A stretch of DNA of 27,405 nucleotides from Candidatus Poribacteria bacterium (GTDB taxonomy: Bacteria > Poribacteria > DTPJ01 > WJIO01), in contig WJIO01000036.1 of the NCBI GenBank assembly GCA_014730235.1, positions 1-27,405 on the forward strand, written 5' to 3'. How positions within the stretch are numbered: position 1 is the stretch's first letter; the number at the start of each line of letters is the position of its first letter. The notes beneath the pieces are model-generated. The model was not told where the DNA came from and searched no databases. It was given only the letters and a program-made list of their open reading frames with translations. Position numbers and translations under genes: made by a program. This document shows positions 14,333-22,333 of the stretch, piece by piece.

Positions 14333-15112
14333 ATGTTTAAAACAAAATATTATAATTGGATAATTTTAACAACTGTTGCTACTATATTTTTGTTTGTTAG
14401 TAATATCCAAGCGCAGGAATTTGTTACAGACGGTCTTATCAGCTTCTGGACTTTTGATGAAAACACTTTTGATGGTGACACATTAAGAGATACCTGGGGC
14501 CAAAATCACGGAACTCTAAAGGCCGATGCAACATCAACTGGTGATGGTATGATCGGCGGCGCGCTGGAACTGGATGGCGCAGGGGATTTTGTTAATATTG
14601 AAAATCCACAGGATATCCCGGTGGGAGAAGATGAATATGCCATAGAGGTATGGTTCTTTACAGACATGATGAAAATTGGCGGTATAATCGGCTGGGGAGC
14701 CTGGGGAAGTAGTAATCAGGTAAACGCCCTGCGTATTGGAACTGATGTCAACGGTTTCCGCCATTACTGGTGGGGTAACGATCTGGATCACGCAACTGGA
14801 GACATAAGCGGTCAATGGCATCATCTTATAGCTCAATACGATGGTACTACAAGAAGCCTGTGGATGGATGGGGAAATGCTAACCTCTGACCAGCCGGCCA
14901 ATCATAATGCTCAGTTGCAGGATGTAAATATTGGCGTGACAAATAACCGCACAGAGTTCTGGGATGGCAGACTTGATGAAATGCGTCTTTACAATCGAGG
15001 GCTTACTGATGATGAAATAGCTCAGAATTTCAACGTCAAGTCAAATGTTATCGCCGTTGCGCCAGCAGGAAAATTAGCGACTTGCTGGGGGAAGATCAGG
15101 GGTGTCGAATAA
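14333..15112 (+). CDS. Secreted LamG / concanavalin A-like domain protein
   Basis: A 259-residue exported protein. A signal peptide (IILTTVATIFLFVSNIQA-QE) is followed by one LamG-type jelly roll (about residues 30-230). Its landmarks are LISFWTFDENTFDG, GALELDGAGDFV, YAIEVWFFTD, GQWHHLIAQYDGTTRSLWMDGE, NIGVTNN, and WDGRLDEMRLYNRGLTDDEI. Such domains bind glycans or proteins at the cell surface. After the domain comes a short tail, VAPAGKLATCWGKI, of unknown role. ATG 14333 is preferred over ATG 14327 because AGGAGG ends 7 nt before the former and only 1 nt before the latter. The gene appears monocistronic. Confidence 0.9.
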   Translation: MFKTKYYNWIILTTVATIFLFVSNIQAQEFVTDGLISFWTFDENTFDGDTLRDTWGQNHGTLKADATSTGDGMIGGALELDGAGDFVNIENPQDIPVGEDEYAIEVWFFTDMMKIGGIIGWGAWGSSNQVNALRIGTDVNGFRHYWWGNDLDHATGDISGQWHHLIAQYDGTTRSLWMDGEMLTSDQPANHNAQLQDVNIGVTNNRTEFWDGRLDEMRLYNRGLTDDEIAQNFNVKSNVIAVAPAGKLATCWGKIRGVE

Positions 15113-15116
15113 TTTA

Positions 15117-15220
15117 TTCCAGGTTTAGTGTAGTAAAAATTTGAAAATTCTCTAAGACTGTTATTGCGATCAGAGCGAAGCAACCTCAAAGGCGCGATAT
15201 ATCAAGAAGGTTGCTTCGTC
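15117..15220 (-). repeat. Half MITE copy joined to a GAAGCAACCT stem-loop
   Basis: TTCCAGGTTTAGTGTAGTAA and the adjoining TTGAAAATTCTCTAAG match one end of the MITE in inverted orientation, but the other end is missing. It runs into a different inverted repeat: CGAAGCAACCT (15176-15186) pairs with AGGTTGCTTCG (15208-15218). That second repeat shares GCGAAGCAA with the fragment near 12190. Confidence 0.6.
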
Positions 15221-15244
15221 TTTAATAGCCCAAAAAAATAAGAG

Positions 15245-15649
15245 GTGAGGTTTATTAACACCCATTCTTTTCTTAGAAATCAACTACCGATATATCTATA
15301 CATACTATTGATATTTACATTATCTTCTATTCCCCCGGATTCCATGCCCGATACTGAATCCCAATTGCCTTTTGACAAAGTAGCCCATTTTACAGAATAT
15401 GGTATTTTCGGTATATTGTTATTCAGATTTATTAACTCCCGGAATAAAATATCAACTTTACTCGCTGTTATATTAACAATTGTATCCGCTGCTTTTATAG
15501 GTGCTTTGGACGAGTTTTACCAGTTCTTTACAGGTCGTCATTCTGACTTCTACGATTGGGTATTCGACTGCCTTGGTGCAGCAACCGGAACACTGGTATA
15601 TTTCTTCTATTTCCATAAAAGAAAAAGCAAACCTGATGAAGCTGTTTAA
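15245..15649 (+). CDS. VanZ-like small membrane protein
   Basis: A 134-residue membrane protein with four hydrophobic segments. It carries the VanZ-like signature: FDKVAHFTEYGIFGILL (residues 41-57), then ALDEFYQFFTGRHSDFYDW and CLGAATGTLVYF. VanZ itself gives low-level teicoplanin resistance, but most family members in Gram-negatives have no known role. The start is GTG at 15245; no later ATG keeps the first membrane segment, though the Shine-Dalgarno match is poor and the true start could differ by a few codons. It lies between two repeat fragments and may head the envelope gene run that follows. Confidence 0.82.
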   Translation: MRFINTHSFLRNQLPIYLYILLIFTLSSIPPDSMPDTESQLPFDKVAHFTEYGIFGILLFRFINSRNKISTLLAVILTIVSAAFIGALDEFYQFFTGRHSDFYDWVFDCLGAATGTLVYFFYFHKRKSKPDEAV

Positions 15650-15776
15650 CGATAAAATGGAATTTTTGACTAAAAAATATAGTTTTATGACTTAGGGATA
15701 TATATTGTAATCGTTAAAAAATTAATATAGCTTGCTTGTCATTAAAAAATATAATATCACTGAGTTGTCATTCCTG

Positions 15777-15864
15777 CGAAGGCAGGAATCCAGTCATAAT
15801 CCTAAGCTTCTGAATTCCTGCTTCAAGCTTTTTCAAATTGTTACCGCAATAAACCCGGAAGAAC
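15777..15864 (+). repeat. Truncated MITE copy (core plus right end)
   Basis: The core GTCATTCCTGCGAAGGCAGG at 15777 is followed by a CTGCTTCAAGCTTTTTC variant. The right terminal repeat TTACCGCAATAAACCCGG ends at 15864. The left end is absent. The unit stops about 25 nt before the next gene. Confidence 0.65.
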
Positions 15865-15890
15865 TAAATTGTTTATCAAGGATAAATTAT

Positions 15891-16352
15891 ATGAACCTTC
15901 GCTTAAATAAAACTATTATCGTTATAATATTAGTAATTTTTCTTTCCACTACGAGTATACAACCCCTGTATGCCTTTGACGCTTCCCGGTTCTTTACATG
16001 GCTGATGTTCCTCTCTGGTGTTGGTTCCAGCGCTGCCAGCGCTGTCCTTAAAGGTCAGGCTAACGTTGCATATGACAAATACATGCACACTGCCATACAG
16101 GATGATATGGAAAATTTTATTGACGAATATGATGAAAAACACCAGCAAAGCATTATCGCTTCAAGAGTAGGTTTGGGGATGGTTATAGGGGCTATCATGA
16201 TTTCACTTATTGATGCAGCTTATATACCAAAACCTGAAACCCAGGAACCGGAACCAATTTTCGGTGGAGAGATTAAAATACCCCGGAATGAGATTTTAGC
16301 TTCTCAAATTGGTCAGCGAAATTTTATCCTGGGTATAAACGGAAATTTTTAG
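15891..16352 (+). CDS. Hypothetical membrane protein with signal peptide
   Basis: A 153-residue protein that I do not recognise with confidence. An N-terminal export signal (residues 8-29, ending LYA) is followed by a glycine/serine-rich segment GVGSSAASAVLKGQANVAYDKYMHTA. An acidic helix DDMENFIDEYDEKHQQS precedes a membrane segment (VGLGMVIGAIMISLIDAAYI, 137-residue region onward) and a C-terminal tail. The 'YDKY...A...Y.. ..R.....G....SLIDA' layout recalls small DUF5683-like envelope proteins. The start at 15891 follows AAGGAT. A longer frame upstream merely translates the repeat at 15777-15864. It lies 10 nt before the FnIII lipoprotein gene, so the two are probably co-transcribed. Confidence 0.75.
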   Translation: MNLRLNKTIIVIILVIFLSTTSIQPLYAFDASRFFTWLMFLSGVGSSAASAVLKGQANVAYDKYMHTAIQDDMENFIDEYDEKHQQSIIASRVGLGMVIGAIMISLIDAAYIPKPETQEPEPIFGGEIKIPRNEILASQIGQRNFILGINGNF

Positions 16353-16362
16353 GTGATTGTAA

Positions 16363-17463
16363 ATGAAAACAGCAGCTTATACAGTAGCTTTCTTATTGAT
16401 TATAACATCCATCTTCGCTTGTTCGGAAGATACAGAAAGGGAAAATCCCTTTGATGCCATGAACAAACGCACCGGCGGCGCTCCTCCGGGATTGGAAGCC
16501 AGAGCCGGGGACAGTCAGATTACTTTGTCATGGCCAAACCTGGGCTTTGACGGTGTGGCCGAATACAAAATATACAGGTCGTATCTGTCTCTGGATAATT
16601 TTCAACAGGTCGCCGCTGTGCCAGCCGTCAATGTGGAAGAACGGAATTCATATCAATATGTCGACACAGGCCTGGAAAACGATGGCACTAACGTCTATTT
16701 CTACCGCTTATCATACACCGATATTAATGGATTTGAGGTTCCTGACCCCTCCTCGCCGATGAATCTGCCGGAAGATTGGTATCATCTGGAAATAATACCA
16801 AGCGAAGCGCCGCCAGCTCCTGTTGTTCAGGTCATGGAGGATACTGATCTGGCTGTACGTCTGCTGTGGGAAGGTTATTCTCTGAATGCTCCTGATGATA
16901 TAGCAGGATACAGGATATATTCAGCTTATAAAAGCACGGAAGGTGAAGAACAGCCGCCCCTTAACCTTATTGCAGAGATAGATGATCCGGCTGTGGAGGG
17001 CTATGTTGATGGAAATGACTATCCCAACAACGTCATAACATTCAAAAGCGATGGAGTAACCAAGCTCTATAAAGTTACAGCATACGACGCTGTAGGCGTG
17101 GAAAGCGATTCTGAAATACTGGAAGGCACTTCCCCAAACCTTCCCCCGGATCCCCCTGCTCAGGTTAAAGCCAGGTTTGCCCTTGGCCTGAACACTTACG
17201 AAGTAAGGTTAGAATGGCGGCGTAATCTGGAACCAGATGTCAGAGGTTATAAAATCTATGCTTTGTTGCCCGATGGAACCAGGGAATTTAAAGAGTGGAA
17301 GCGGGATCCTAACGAAACGGTAACCTTAATTTCAGACCGATACGTGGTTTTTGAGGGTGCGCTTGTGCCAAAAAGCTATTATATTACAGCATACGATAAT
17401 ACAAAGAAACCCGACGGTACAAATGACGAGAGCGAACCATCAGAAATTATGTCTGCTCTATAG
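16363..17463 (+). CDS. Lipoprotein with three fibronectin type III-like domains
   Basis: A 366-residue exported protein. A short signal ends in SIFAC, a plausible lipobox with Cys20, followed by an acidic NPFD linker. Three Fn3-like repeats follow. The first runs from about residue 43 (PPGLEARAGDSQITLSW ... EYKIYRS ... YFYRLSYTD). The second starts at about 145 (APPAPVVQVMED ... AGYRIYSAY ... YKVTAYDAVG). The third starts at about 262 (PPDPPAQVKARF ... RGYKIYAL ... YYITAYDN). No catalytic domain is seen, so a structural or adhesive role at the cell surface or in the periplasm is likely. The gene sits inside a same-strand run with gaps of 10 nt before it and 27 nt after it. Confidence 0.83.
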   Translation: MKTAAYTVAFLLIITSIFACSEDTERENPFDAMNKRTGGAPPGLEARAGDSQITLSWPNLGFDGVAEYKIYRSYLSLDNFQQVAAVPAVNVEERNSYQYVDTGLENDGTNVYFYRLSYTDINGFEVPDPSSPMNLPEDWYHLEIIPSEAPPAPVVQVMEDTDLAVRLLWEGYSLNAPDDIAGYRIYSAYKSTEGEEQPPLNLIAEIDDPAVEGYVDGNDYPNNVITFKSDGVTKLYKVTAYDAVGVESDSEILEGTSPNLPPDPPAQVKARFALGLNTYEVRLEWRRNLEPDVRGYKIYALLPDGTREFKEWKRDPNETVTLISDRYVVFEGALVPKSYYITAYDNTKKPDGTNDESEPSEIMSAL

Positions 17464-17490
17464 CTATAAACCTATTGGAGGTAAAAGGTC

Positions 17491-18411
17491 ATGCAAAGGT
17501 TGTTTTTAATAATTACGATTTTTACGGTAGCTCTAAGTTGCCTTATATATACAGATAGCCTGGAAGCTCGTGGCATGCCAGCGGTAAACCTCAACCTTAT
17601 ACCAACAGCAGAAACCCTGGGCAAAGGTGGTTATATATTCTCTGTGGGTATGTATCCGTATGACATTGCCAAACAATCGGTTGAGGCTCAAACTATAGAC
17701 GTGGGCGGTTTTTTTAAAGAAAAGCATGACCTGAAGATCGAAAGCGATATATGGTTGATACCAAGTAGAATAACATTTGGCTTAACCGAACGCCTTGATC
17801 TGACTTTTGGTGGAACTTACAGTGCCGGGGATACGGACAAGATTGTATCTGACTATTTTGAGACTAGTGATGAAGACAAAGAGAGGGTATATTCCCAGGT
17901 AGTAGTCGATGGTATGATAGGATTAAAATACAGGATAAAAAAATCTTCAGCCAGCATTCCGGATATGGCAGTAGGCGGTGAAGTCCAGATGGGTTATACT
18001 GTGGATAATGAACTTGTTGACGATACCCTGGAGGACAGCATGCCCTTTATCGGTATGCAGATATACATGGCCGGCAGCTATGATTTTGATATTGTAAATG
18101 TTCACGGTGGTCTGGGCATGTATCTTTCATCCAAGTCCATTCAATCGGACAAAAGGTTTGACATACCAATTAACATTGGCGCAGAAATACCCTTTGATGG
18201 TTTTGCCGCTGTTGTTGACCTCACATTATTCAAGGCATTTTCCGGCATAGGTCTTGACAACGTGGTTTCTGCGGGACTCAGATACGATATTTCCTCAAAT
18301 TCAACCATTAATGCCGCCGTTTCAAGCGTAGGCGGATTTCTTGTAAGATTATCTATAGGCGGTAAAAAACCCGTCGCAGCCGCACCGCCTTCTGCTCCTA
18401 CGCTATTTTAA
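17491..18411 (+). CDS. Probable outer-membrane beta-barrel protein
   Basis: A 306-residue protein with a signal peptide (ending near SLEA-RG). It then shows repeated amphipathic beta strands with glycine turns: GKGGYIFSVGMYPY, WLIPSRITFGLTERLDLTFGGTYSAGD, VVVDGMIGLKYRI, AVGGEVQMGYTV, VHGGLGMYLS, VSAGLRYDI, GGFLVRLSIGG. The pattern suits a small outer-membrane barrel of about 10-12 strands. The chain does not stop at the last strand but adds an Ala/Pro-rich tail ending in Phe. GGAGG precedes ATG 17491. No family can be named; co-location with envelope lipoproteins supports an outer-membrane site. Confidence 0.75.
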   Translation: MQRLFLIITIFTVALSCLIYTDSLEARGMPAVNLNLIPTAETLGKGGYIFSVGMYPYDIAKQSVEAQTIDVGGFFKEKHDLKIESDIWLIPSRITFGLTERLDLTFGGTYSAGDTDKIVSDYFETSDEDKERVYSQVVVDGMIGLKYRIKKSSASIPDMAVGGEVQMGYTVDNELVDDTLEDSMPFIGMQIYMAGSYDFDIVNVHGGLGMYLSSKSIQSDKRFDIPINIGAEIPFDGFAAVVDLTLFKAFSGIGLDNVVSAGLRYDISSNSTINAAVSSVGGFLVRLSIGGKKPVAAAPPSAPTLF

Positions 18412-18469
18412 AAATTGACCATTTTGAGTATAGCGAAAAACTCATCACCTTTATCAAAGGATTAAAAAT

Positions 18470-19573
18470 ATGCAAAATAGCAATAAATATATTTTTTCAT
18501 TAGTATTATCCCTATTTTTTGTAATTTTTATATTATCCGGTTGTTCTGGTGAATCTGTAAGAACAAAGCAAATGCTCATGTCACCAAAACGTGATCTTAT
18601 TAATTGCGCTTTGGCAAGCAAAGGTGCAACGGCTGAATCACCGGATAACGACCCGGAACACCCACCAAGCGAAGTCATTGACGGCGATACATCCTCCCTG
18701 GATTGGGATGACGGAGGCGGCTGGGAGGGTAATTTATCTCACCTTCGTCTTGACGACTTGCTGAGTCGTACATACATACAGGTAAACCTTCCGGGTAAAA
18801 GACAGATTCGGGAGCTGGTAGTCTATACTATAGATTCTCCCAAATATCCGGCTGAGGAATATGGCCTGAAAACCTACAGACTTGAATACTGGCACGGCAC
18901 TGGATGGGAAGGGATCGAAGTGACAAACGGAACTCTTGACAGGCAGTATACAATCAAAGACAACAAAAAGGGTAAAATAGTCCATAAGATCAAAGGCAAT
19001 CTTGTAACAAACAGGATTCGTCTGGTTCCCATATCCAGCAATGACATCGAAAGAACCTACAGCCTGACGGCCTTTGGGGGAAAGACAGTATATGATGTTA
19101 CCGGTTCAGCCCGGGTAATAGAAATAGAAGCCTGGTGCGATCCTGACCATATTGCCGAGGTATCTATGGAAGAATCACCAAATCTATTACCTGTGGGTAA
19201 AAGACAGCCATCACCGGAGGAACAAGCTGTAATGAAAGTTCTGGACAGCTACGAACAGGGATATGATAACGAAAATCTGGAACAGGTAGTATCAAATTTC
19301 TCTGACGAATTTACCACTCTGGATGGTAAAAGCAAAGCTGATATTGAGGCAAAAGCCGCTAAATTCTTTGAGGAATATACAAAGATAAATATAACCTTCC
19401 GGGATCTCAAAATATACGTCGATCCGGAAGGTAACAAAGCAACAGCAGAGGTCAATTACACTCTGGACTGTGTTGCTGTGGCTGACGGCAACCCCCTGAG
19501 AAGATCGGGAATTTTAACCTTTAACCTCCGTAAGGAGCAGGACGGAAACTGGAGGATAACCAGCGCAGAATAA
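18470..19573 (+). CDS. Lipoprotein combining a discoidin-like domain and an NTF2/SnoaL-like domain
   Basis: A 367-residue lipoprotein with a clear lipobox FILSGC (Cys25). The first module (about residues 43-225) resembles an F5/8 type C (discoidin) carbohydrate-binding domain: ASKGATAESP, PSEVIDGDTSSLDWDDG, IQVNLPGKRQIRELVVYT, YRLEYWHGTGWEGI, TNRIRLVP, ARVIEIEAW. A linker leads to an NTF2/SnoaL-like alpha+beta domain (about 245-367): VMKVLDSYEQGYDNENLEQVVSNFSDEF, ITFRDLKIYV, ATAEVNYTLD, LTFNLRKEQDGNWRITS. The pairing suggests a surface glycan-binding sensor or enzyme accessory. Its TAA overlaps the ATG of phnW by one base (TAATG), so the two are translationally coupled. Confidence 0.82.
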   Translation: MQNSNKYIFSLVLSLFFVIFILSGCSGESVRTKQMLMSPKRDLINCALASKGATAESPDNDPEHPPSEVIDGDTSSLDWDDGGGWEGNLSHLRLDDLLSRTYIQVNLPGKRQIRELVVYTIDSPKYPAEEYGLKTYRLEYWHGTGWEGIEVTNGTLDRQYTIKDNKKGKIVHKIKGNLVTNRIRLVPISSNDIERTYSLTAFGGKTVYDVTGSARVIEIEAWCDPDHIAEVSMEESPNLLPVGKRQPSPEEQAVMKVLDSYEQGYDNENLEQVVSNFSDEFTTLDGKSKADIEAKAAKFFEEYTKINITFRDLKIYVDPEGNKATAEVNYTLDCVAVADGNPLRRSGILTFNLRKEQDGNWRITSAE

Positions 19574-20697
19574 TGGATAAAAAAATTAAAAAAGCAAAGG
19601 ACAAAGTCTTGTTTACTCCCGGCCCCTTAACTACCAGCATGACAATTAAACAGGCCATGTTAAGAGACCTGGGATCAAGGGATTTTGAATTTATCAGCGT
19701 CATAAGGGAAATACGATCCGCGCTTTTAAAAGTGGGCGAAGTGGAAGATAAAGCTTATGAAGCCATAATAATGCAGGGAAGCGGAACATTCGGCCTTGAA
19801 GCTGTATTATCATCCGTCACCCCACCCAACGGTAAATGGCTTATTATAGTAAACGGGGCTTATGGTCGGCGTATTGCTAAAATAGCGGAAATACTGAATA
19901 TAGATAAAACCGTTCTGCAATATCCCGAAAACAGCAAACCTGATCTTGCAGAAGTTGGGAATTTACTGAATTCTGATAATTCCATCACCCATGTAAACAT
20001 AGTCCATTGTGAGACTACAACGGGGATCATCAATCCCATTAAAGAGATCGGTGAATTAGCCAAAAAACACAACTGTAAATATTTCGTTGATGCCATGAGT
20101 AGTTTTGGTGCAATTCCCTTCAATCTTGCCCATTACAATATAGATTATCTGGTATCTTCAGCCAATAAATGTATTGAGGGCGTACCGGGATTCAGCTTCA
20201 TACTGGCAAAGAGAGATTCCCTTTTGGAAACTGAAGGCTATGCGCGCAGTCTAAGTCTTGACATTCTGGCCCAATGGAAAGGGCTGGAATCCAACGGTCA
20301 GTTCAGGTTTACACCACCCACCCATGTCCTGTTGGCCTATGCCCAGGCCCTTCGGGAATTGGAAGAAGAGGGCGGGGTACCCGGCCGGGCAGAAAGATAC
20401 AGACACAACTATGAGGTATTGGTGGAAGGCATGCGGGAAATGGGTTTTAAGGAATACCTGAAACCTGAGGACCAGGCATACATAATCACTTCATTCCTCT
20501 ATCCAGAACATCCTGATTTTAATTTTGAAAAATTCTACCAGCTTTTAAACAATCGGGATTTTGTCATATATCCCGGTAAAGTAACCGATGCCGACTGCTT
20601 CCGCATAGGTAATATCGGGCGTATATTTGAATCGGATGTAAAGGCTTTGTTATCAGCAATAAGGGAAGTATTGACAGAGATGGGAATTAAGCTTTAA
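19573..20697 (+). CDS. phnW: 2-aminoethylphosphonate--pyruvate transaminase-type aminotransferase
   Basis: A 374-residue class V PLP enzyme that matches PhnW along its whole length: LFTPGPLTTSMTIKQAML, MQGSGTFGLEAVLSS, IVNGAYGRRI, VHCETTTGIINPI, VDAMSSFGAIP with the PLP aspartate 173, SSANKCIEGVPGFSF with the Schiff-base Lys199, LSLDILAQWKGLE, RFTPPTHVLLAYAQAL, FVIYPGKV and DCFRIGNIG. PhnW interconverts 2-aminoethylphosphonate and phosphonoacetaldehyde using pyruvate/alanine. One difference is GSRDFEF in place of the WDDDY-type segment of enterobacterial PhnW. Neither phosphonoacetaldehyde hydrolase (phnX), its dehydrogenase (phnY), nor phosphonate synthesis genes are nearby, and an alternative amine substrate is possible. 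Coupling to a surface lipoprotein is unusual. Confidence 0.9.
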   Translation: MDKKIKKAKDKVLFTPGPLTTSMTIKQAMLRDLGSRDFEFISVIREIRSALLKVGEVEDKAYEAIIMQGSGTFGLEAVLSSVTPPNGKWLIIVNGAYGRRIAKIAEILNIDKTVLQYPENSKPDLAEVGNLLNSDNSITHVNIVHCETTTGIINPIKEIGELAKKHNCKYFVDAMSSFGAIPFNLAHYNIDYLVSSANKCIEGVPGFSFILAKRDSLLETEGYARSLSLDILAQWKGLESNGQFRFTPPTHVLLAYAQALRELEEEGGVPGRAERYRHNYEVLVEGMREMGFKEYLKPEDQAYIITSFLYPEHPDFNFEKFYQLLNNRDFVIYPGKVTDADCFRIGNIGRIFESDVKALLSAIREVLTEMGIKL

Positions 20698-20727
20698 ATA
20701 GATCAAATCGTAATTCTTAAAAAATAG

Positions 20728-20827
20728 GGTTCTTCCCGGTTTAATGTGGCAATGAAGAAAGATAACAAATTATAAAAGAAAAACCTACTTTTCCTGTCAT
20801 TCCTGCGAAAGCAGGAATCCAGTAGAT
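20728..20827 (+). repeat. Truncated MITE copy (left end plus core)
   Basis: The left end GGTTCTTCCCGGTTTAATGTG (20728 onward) is followed by the forward inner segment GAAGAAAGATAAC. The hairpin core GTCATTCCTGC-GAAA-GCAGGAATCC lies at 20796-20820. The right terminal repeat is missing. It lies between phnW and the propeller gene, where it could terminate transcripts. Confidence 0.68.
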
Positions 20828-20866
20828 CTGCTTTCATTTTTTAACGATTACAAATCATATAATTTA

Positions 20867-22261
20867 ATGCGCTTTTCTCTTCTTAAAATGAATACAATCA
20901 TAAGCCTCATTCTAATAACCATTATAGGAGCATCAAATACCATGCAGGAAAAACATGGCAAACCAATACTATACAAAAAATTAAATATTCCGGAAGAATT
21001 GTTAACCACTTCCAAAGACGAAGACGGTAACATGCAAACCTACGGTGGCGATGTCCGGATAGGTGACCTTGATGGTGACGATCAGGTGGATTTTCTCATA
21101 TTCCGAAATACCGATGGAACCAAGCCCGTATTCATGGCTGCCTTTAATCTGGATGGAAGAATTCTATGGAAGGTTGGCGATGATGGTCTACAGCCCGTAA
21201 GGCCAGGCCCTGCCGCCATTCATGATATTGATGCCGATGGTAAGACTGAGGTTATATGCCTGTTTCATAATCCTGATATAGAAAGCAAACCGGATGAGCT
21301 AAAGGATGTTGTTGTCCAGATCCGAAGCGGTCAGACCGGTGAGGTAAAAAAAGAAGCCGCTCCTCCGGAATTAACCAATCGAAGCGGAAGCGGTCCCAAC
21401 TGGGTACACCAGAGAATTCTGCTGGCAAACTTTCGCGGAAATGAAAAACCCCGGGATTTTGTAATTAAGCTGGGAGATACTCTGGTTGCCTTTGATGATG
21501 ATCTAAATGTGCTTTGGAAATATACAACAAAATGGAACGAATACGGCAAATGCTCTGCGTATATACCATCTGTAGGAGACATAAACGGTGACGGCAAAGA
21601 CGAAGTAAACGGGGGTTATTATCTCATAAGTGCCGAAGGTGATCCACTATGGGAAAAACAGTTGGGATGGCACATGGATTCTGTTGCTATTACACAATGG
21701 GACAAAGGCAACATGAGGGCTATATGCTCCGGTTTTGGTCATGTGATGGATCATGAGGGTAATGTCATATTAAAGCTGAGTGAGGAGATAGTTCCTCACG
21801 GCCAGGAAGCCAGAGTTGCCAACTTCCTACCTGATTCAGAAGGCCCGGAGATGATAATCAGGTATAATGCCCATAATACTGACGTAATTGTAGTCAGTAA
21901 CAAAGGCGAAGTCCTGCGAAAATTCAACCTGAATTATTCCCCCAACAACACAGGCATGGAAGTAGTATACTGGAACGGCCCTGATAAAGCAGCAATATTG
22001 TATAACGGCGGCATGTTATTTGACGGATATGGTAATCAGGTATATGTAATGCCGGAACTACCAGAGCCTGTAGGGCCATCCAGAATGGGATGGTATCACT
22101 GTATACCCGCAGATGTATGCGGAGATAAAAGGGAGGAATTAGTATTATACAACCCCTGGGATAGATATATTTACATATATACTCCCGAACCCCTTGATCC
22201 TGAGAAATTCAGCGGATACAGACCTGAAGCAAGGCAGTATAACCCAAGGCTGATGGATTAA
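20867..22261 (+). CDS. Exported FG-GAP/beta-propeller-like protein
   Basis: A 464-residue protein with a hydrophobic N-terminus (about residues 8-24) consistent with export. It contains repeated calcium-loop-type blades: RIGDLDGDDQVDFLIF, AIHDIDADGKTEVICLF, SVGDINGDGKDEVNGGY, and later PADVCGDKREELVLYNP. These D-x-D-G-D loops mark FG-GAP/VCBS propellers and the scaffold of family 11 rhamnogalacturonan lyases; the resemblance to PL11 is suggestive but no catalytic assignment is possible. The conserved-looking end FSGYRPEARQYNPRLMD follows the last blade. No convincing ribosome-binding site distinguishes ATG 20867 from ATG 20888. Role: secreted or periplasmic glycan binding or degradation. Confidence 0.75.
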   Translation: MRFSLLKMNTIISLILITIIGASNTMQEKHGKPILYKKLNIPEELLTTSKDEDGNMQTYGGDVRIGDLDGDDQVDFLIFRNTDGTKPVFMAAFNLDGRILWKVGDDGLQPVRPGPAAIHDIDADGKTEVICLFHNPDIESKPDELKDVVVQIRSGQTGEVKKEAAPPELTNRSGSGPNWVHQRILLANFRGNEKPRDFVIKLGDTLVAFDDDLNVLWKYTTKWNEYGKCSAYIPSVGDINGDGKDEVNGGYYLISAEGDPLWEKQLGWHMDSVAITQWDKGNMRAICSGFGHVMDHEGNVILKLSEEIVPHGQEARVANFLPDSEGPEMIIRYNAHNTDVIVVSNKGEVLRKFNLNYSPNNTGMEVVYWNGPDKAAILYNGGMLFDGYGNQVYVMPELPEPVGPSRMGWYHCIPADVCGDKREELVLYNPWDRYIYIYTPEPLDPEKFSGYRPEARQYNPRLMD

Positions 22262-22333
22262 AATTTAAATATCACTTGGTTGTCATTCCTTATATGCGAA
22301 ACTTATATTGTCATTTTTTAGCGATTAAATAGT

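Noticed and set aside
15732-15890. Longer frame before the 153-residue membrane protein, also with FLRRQESS
   Set aside because: Again repeat translation; the start at 15891 has a ribosome site and begins a signal peptide.
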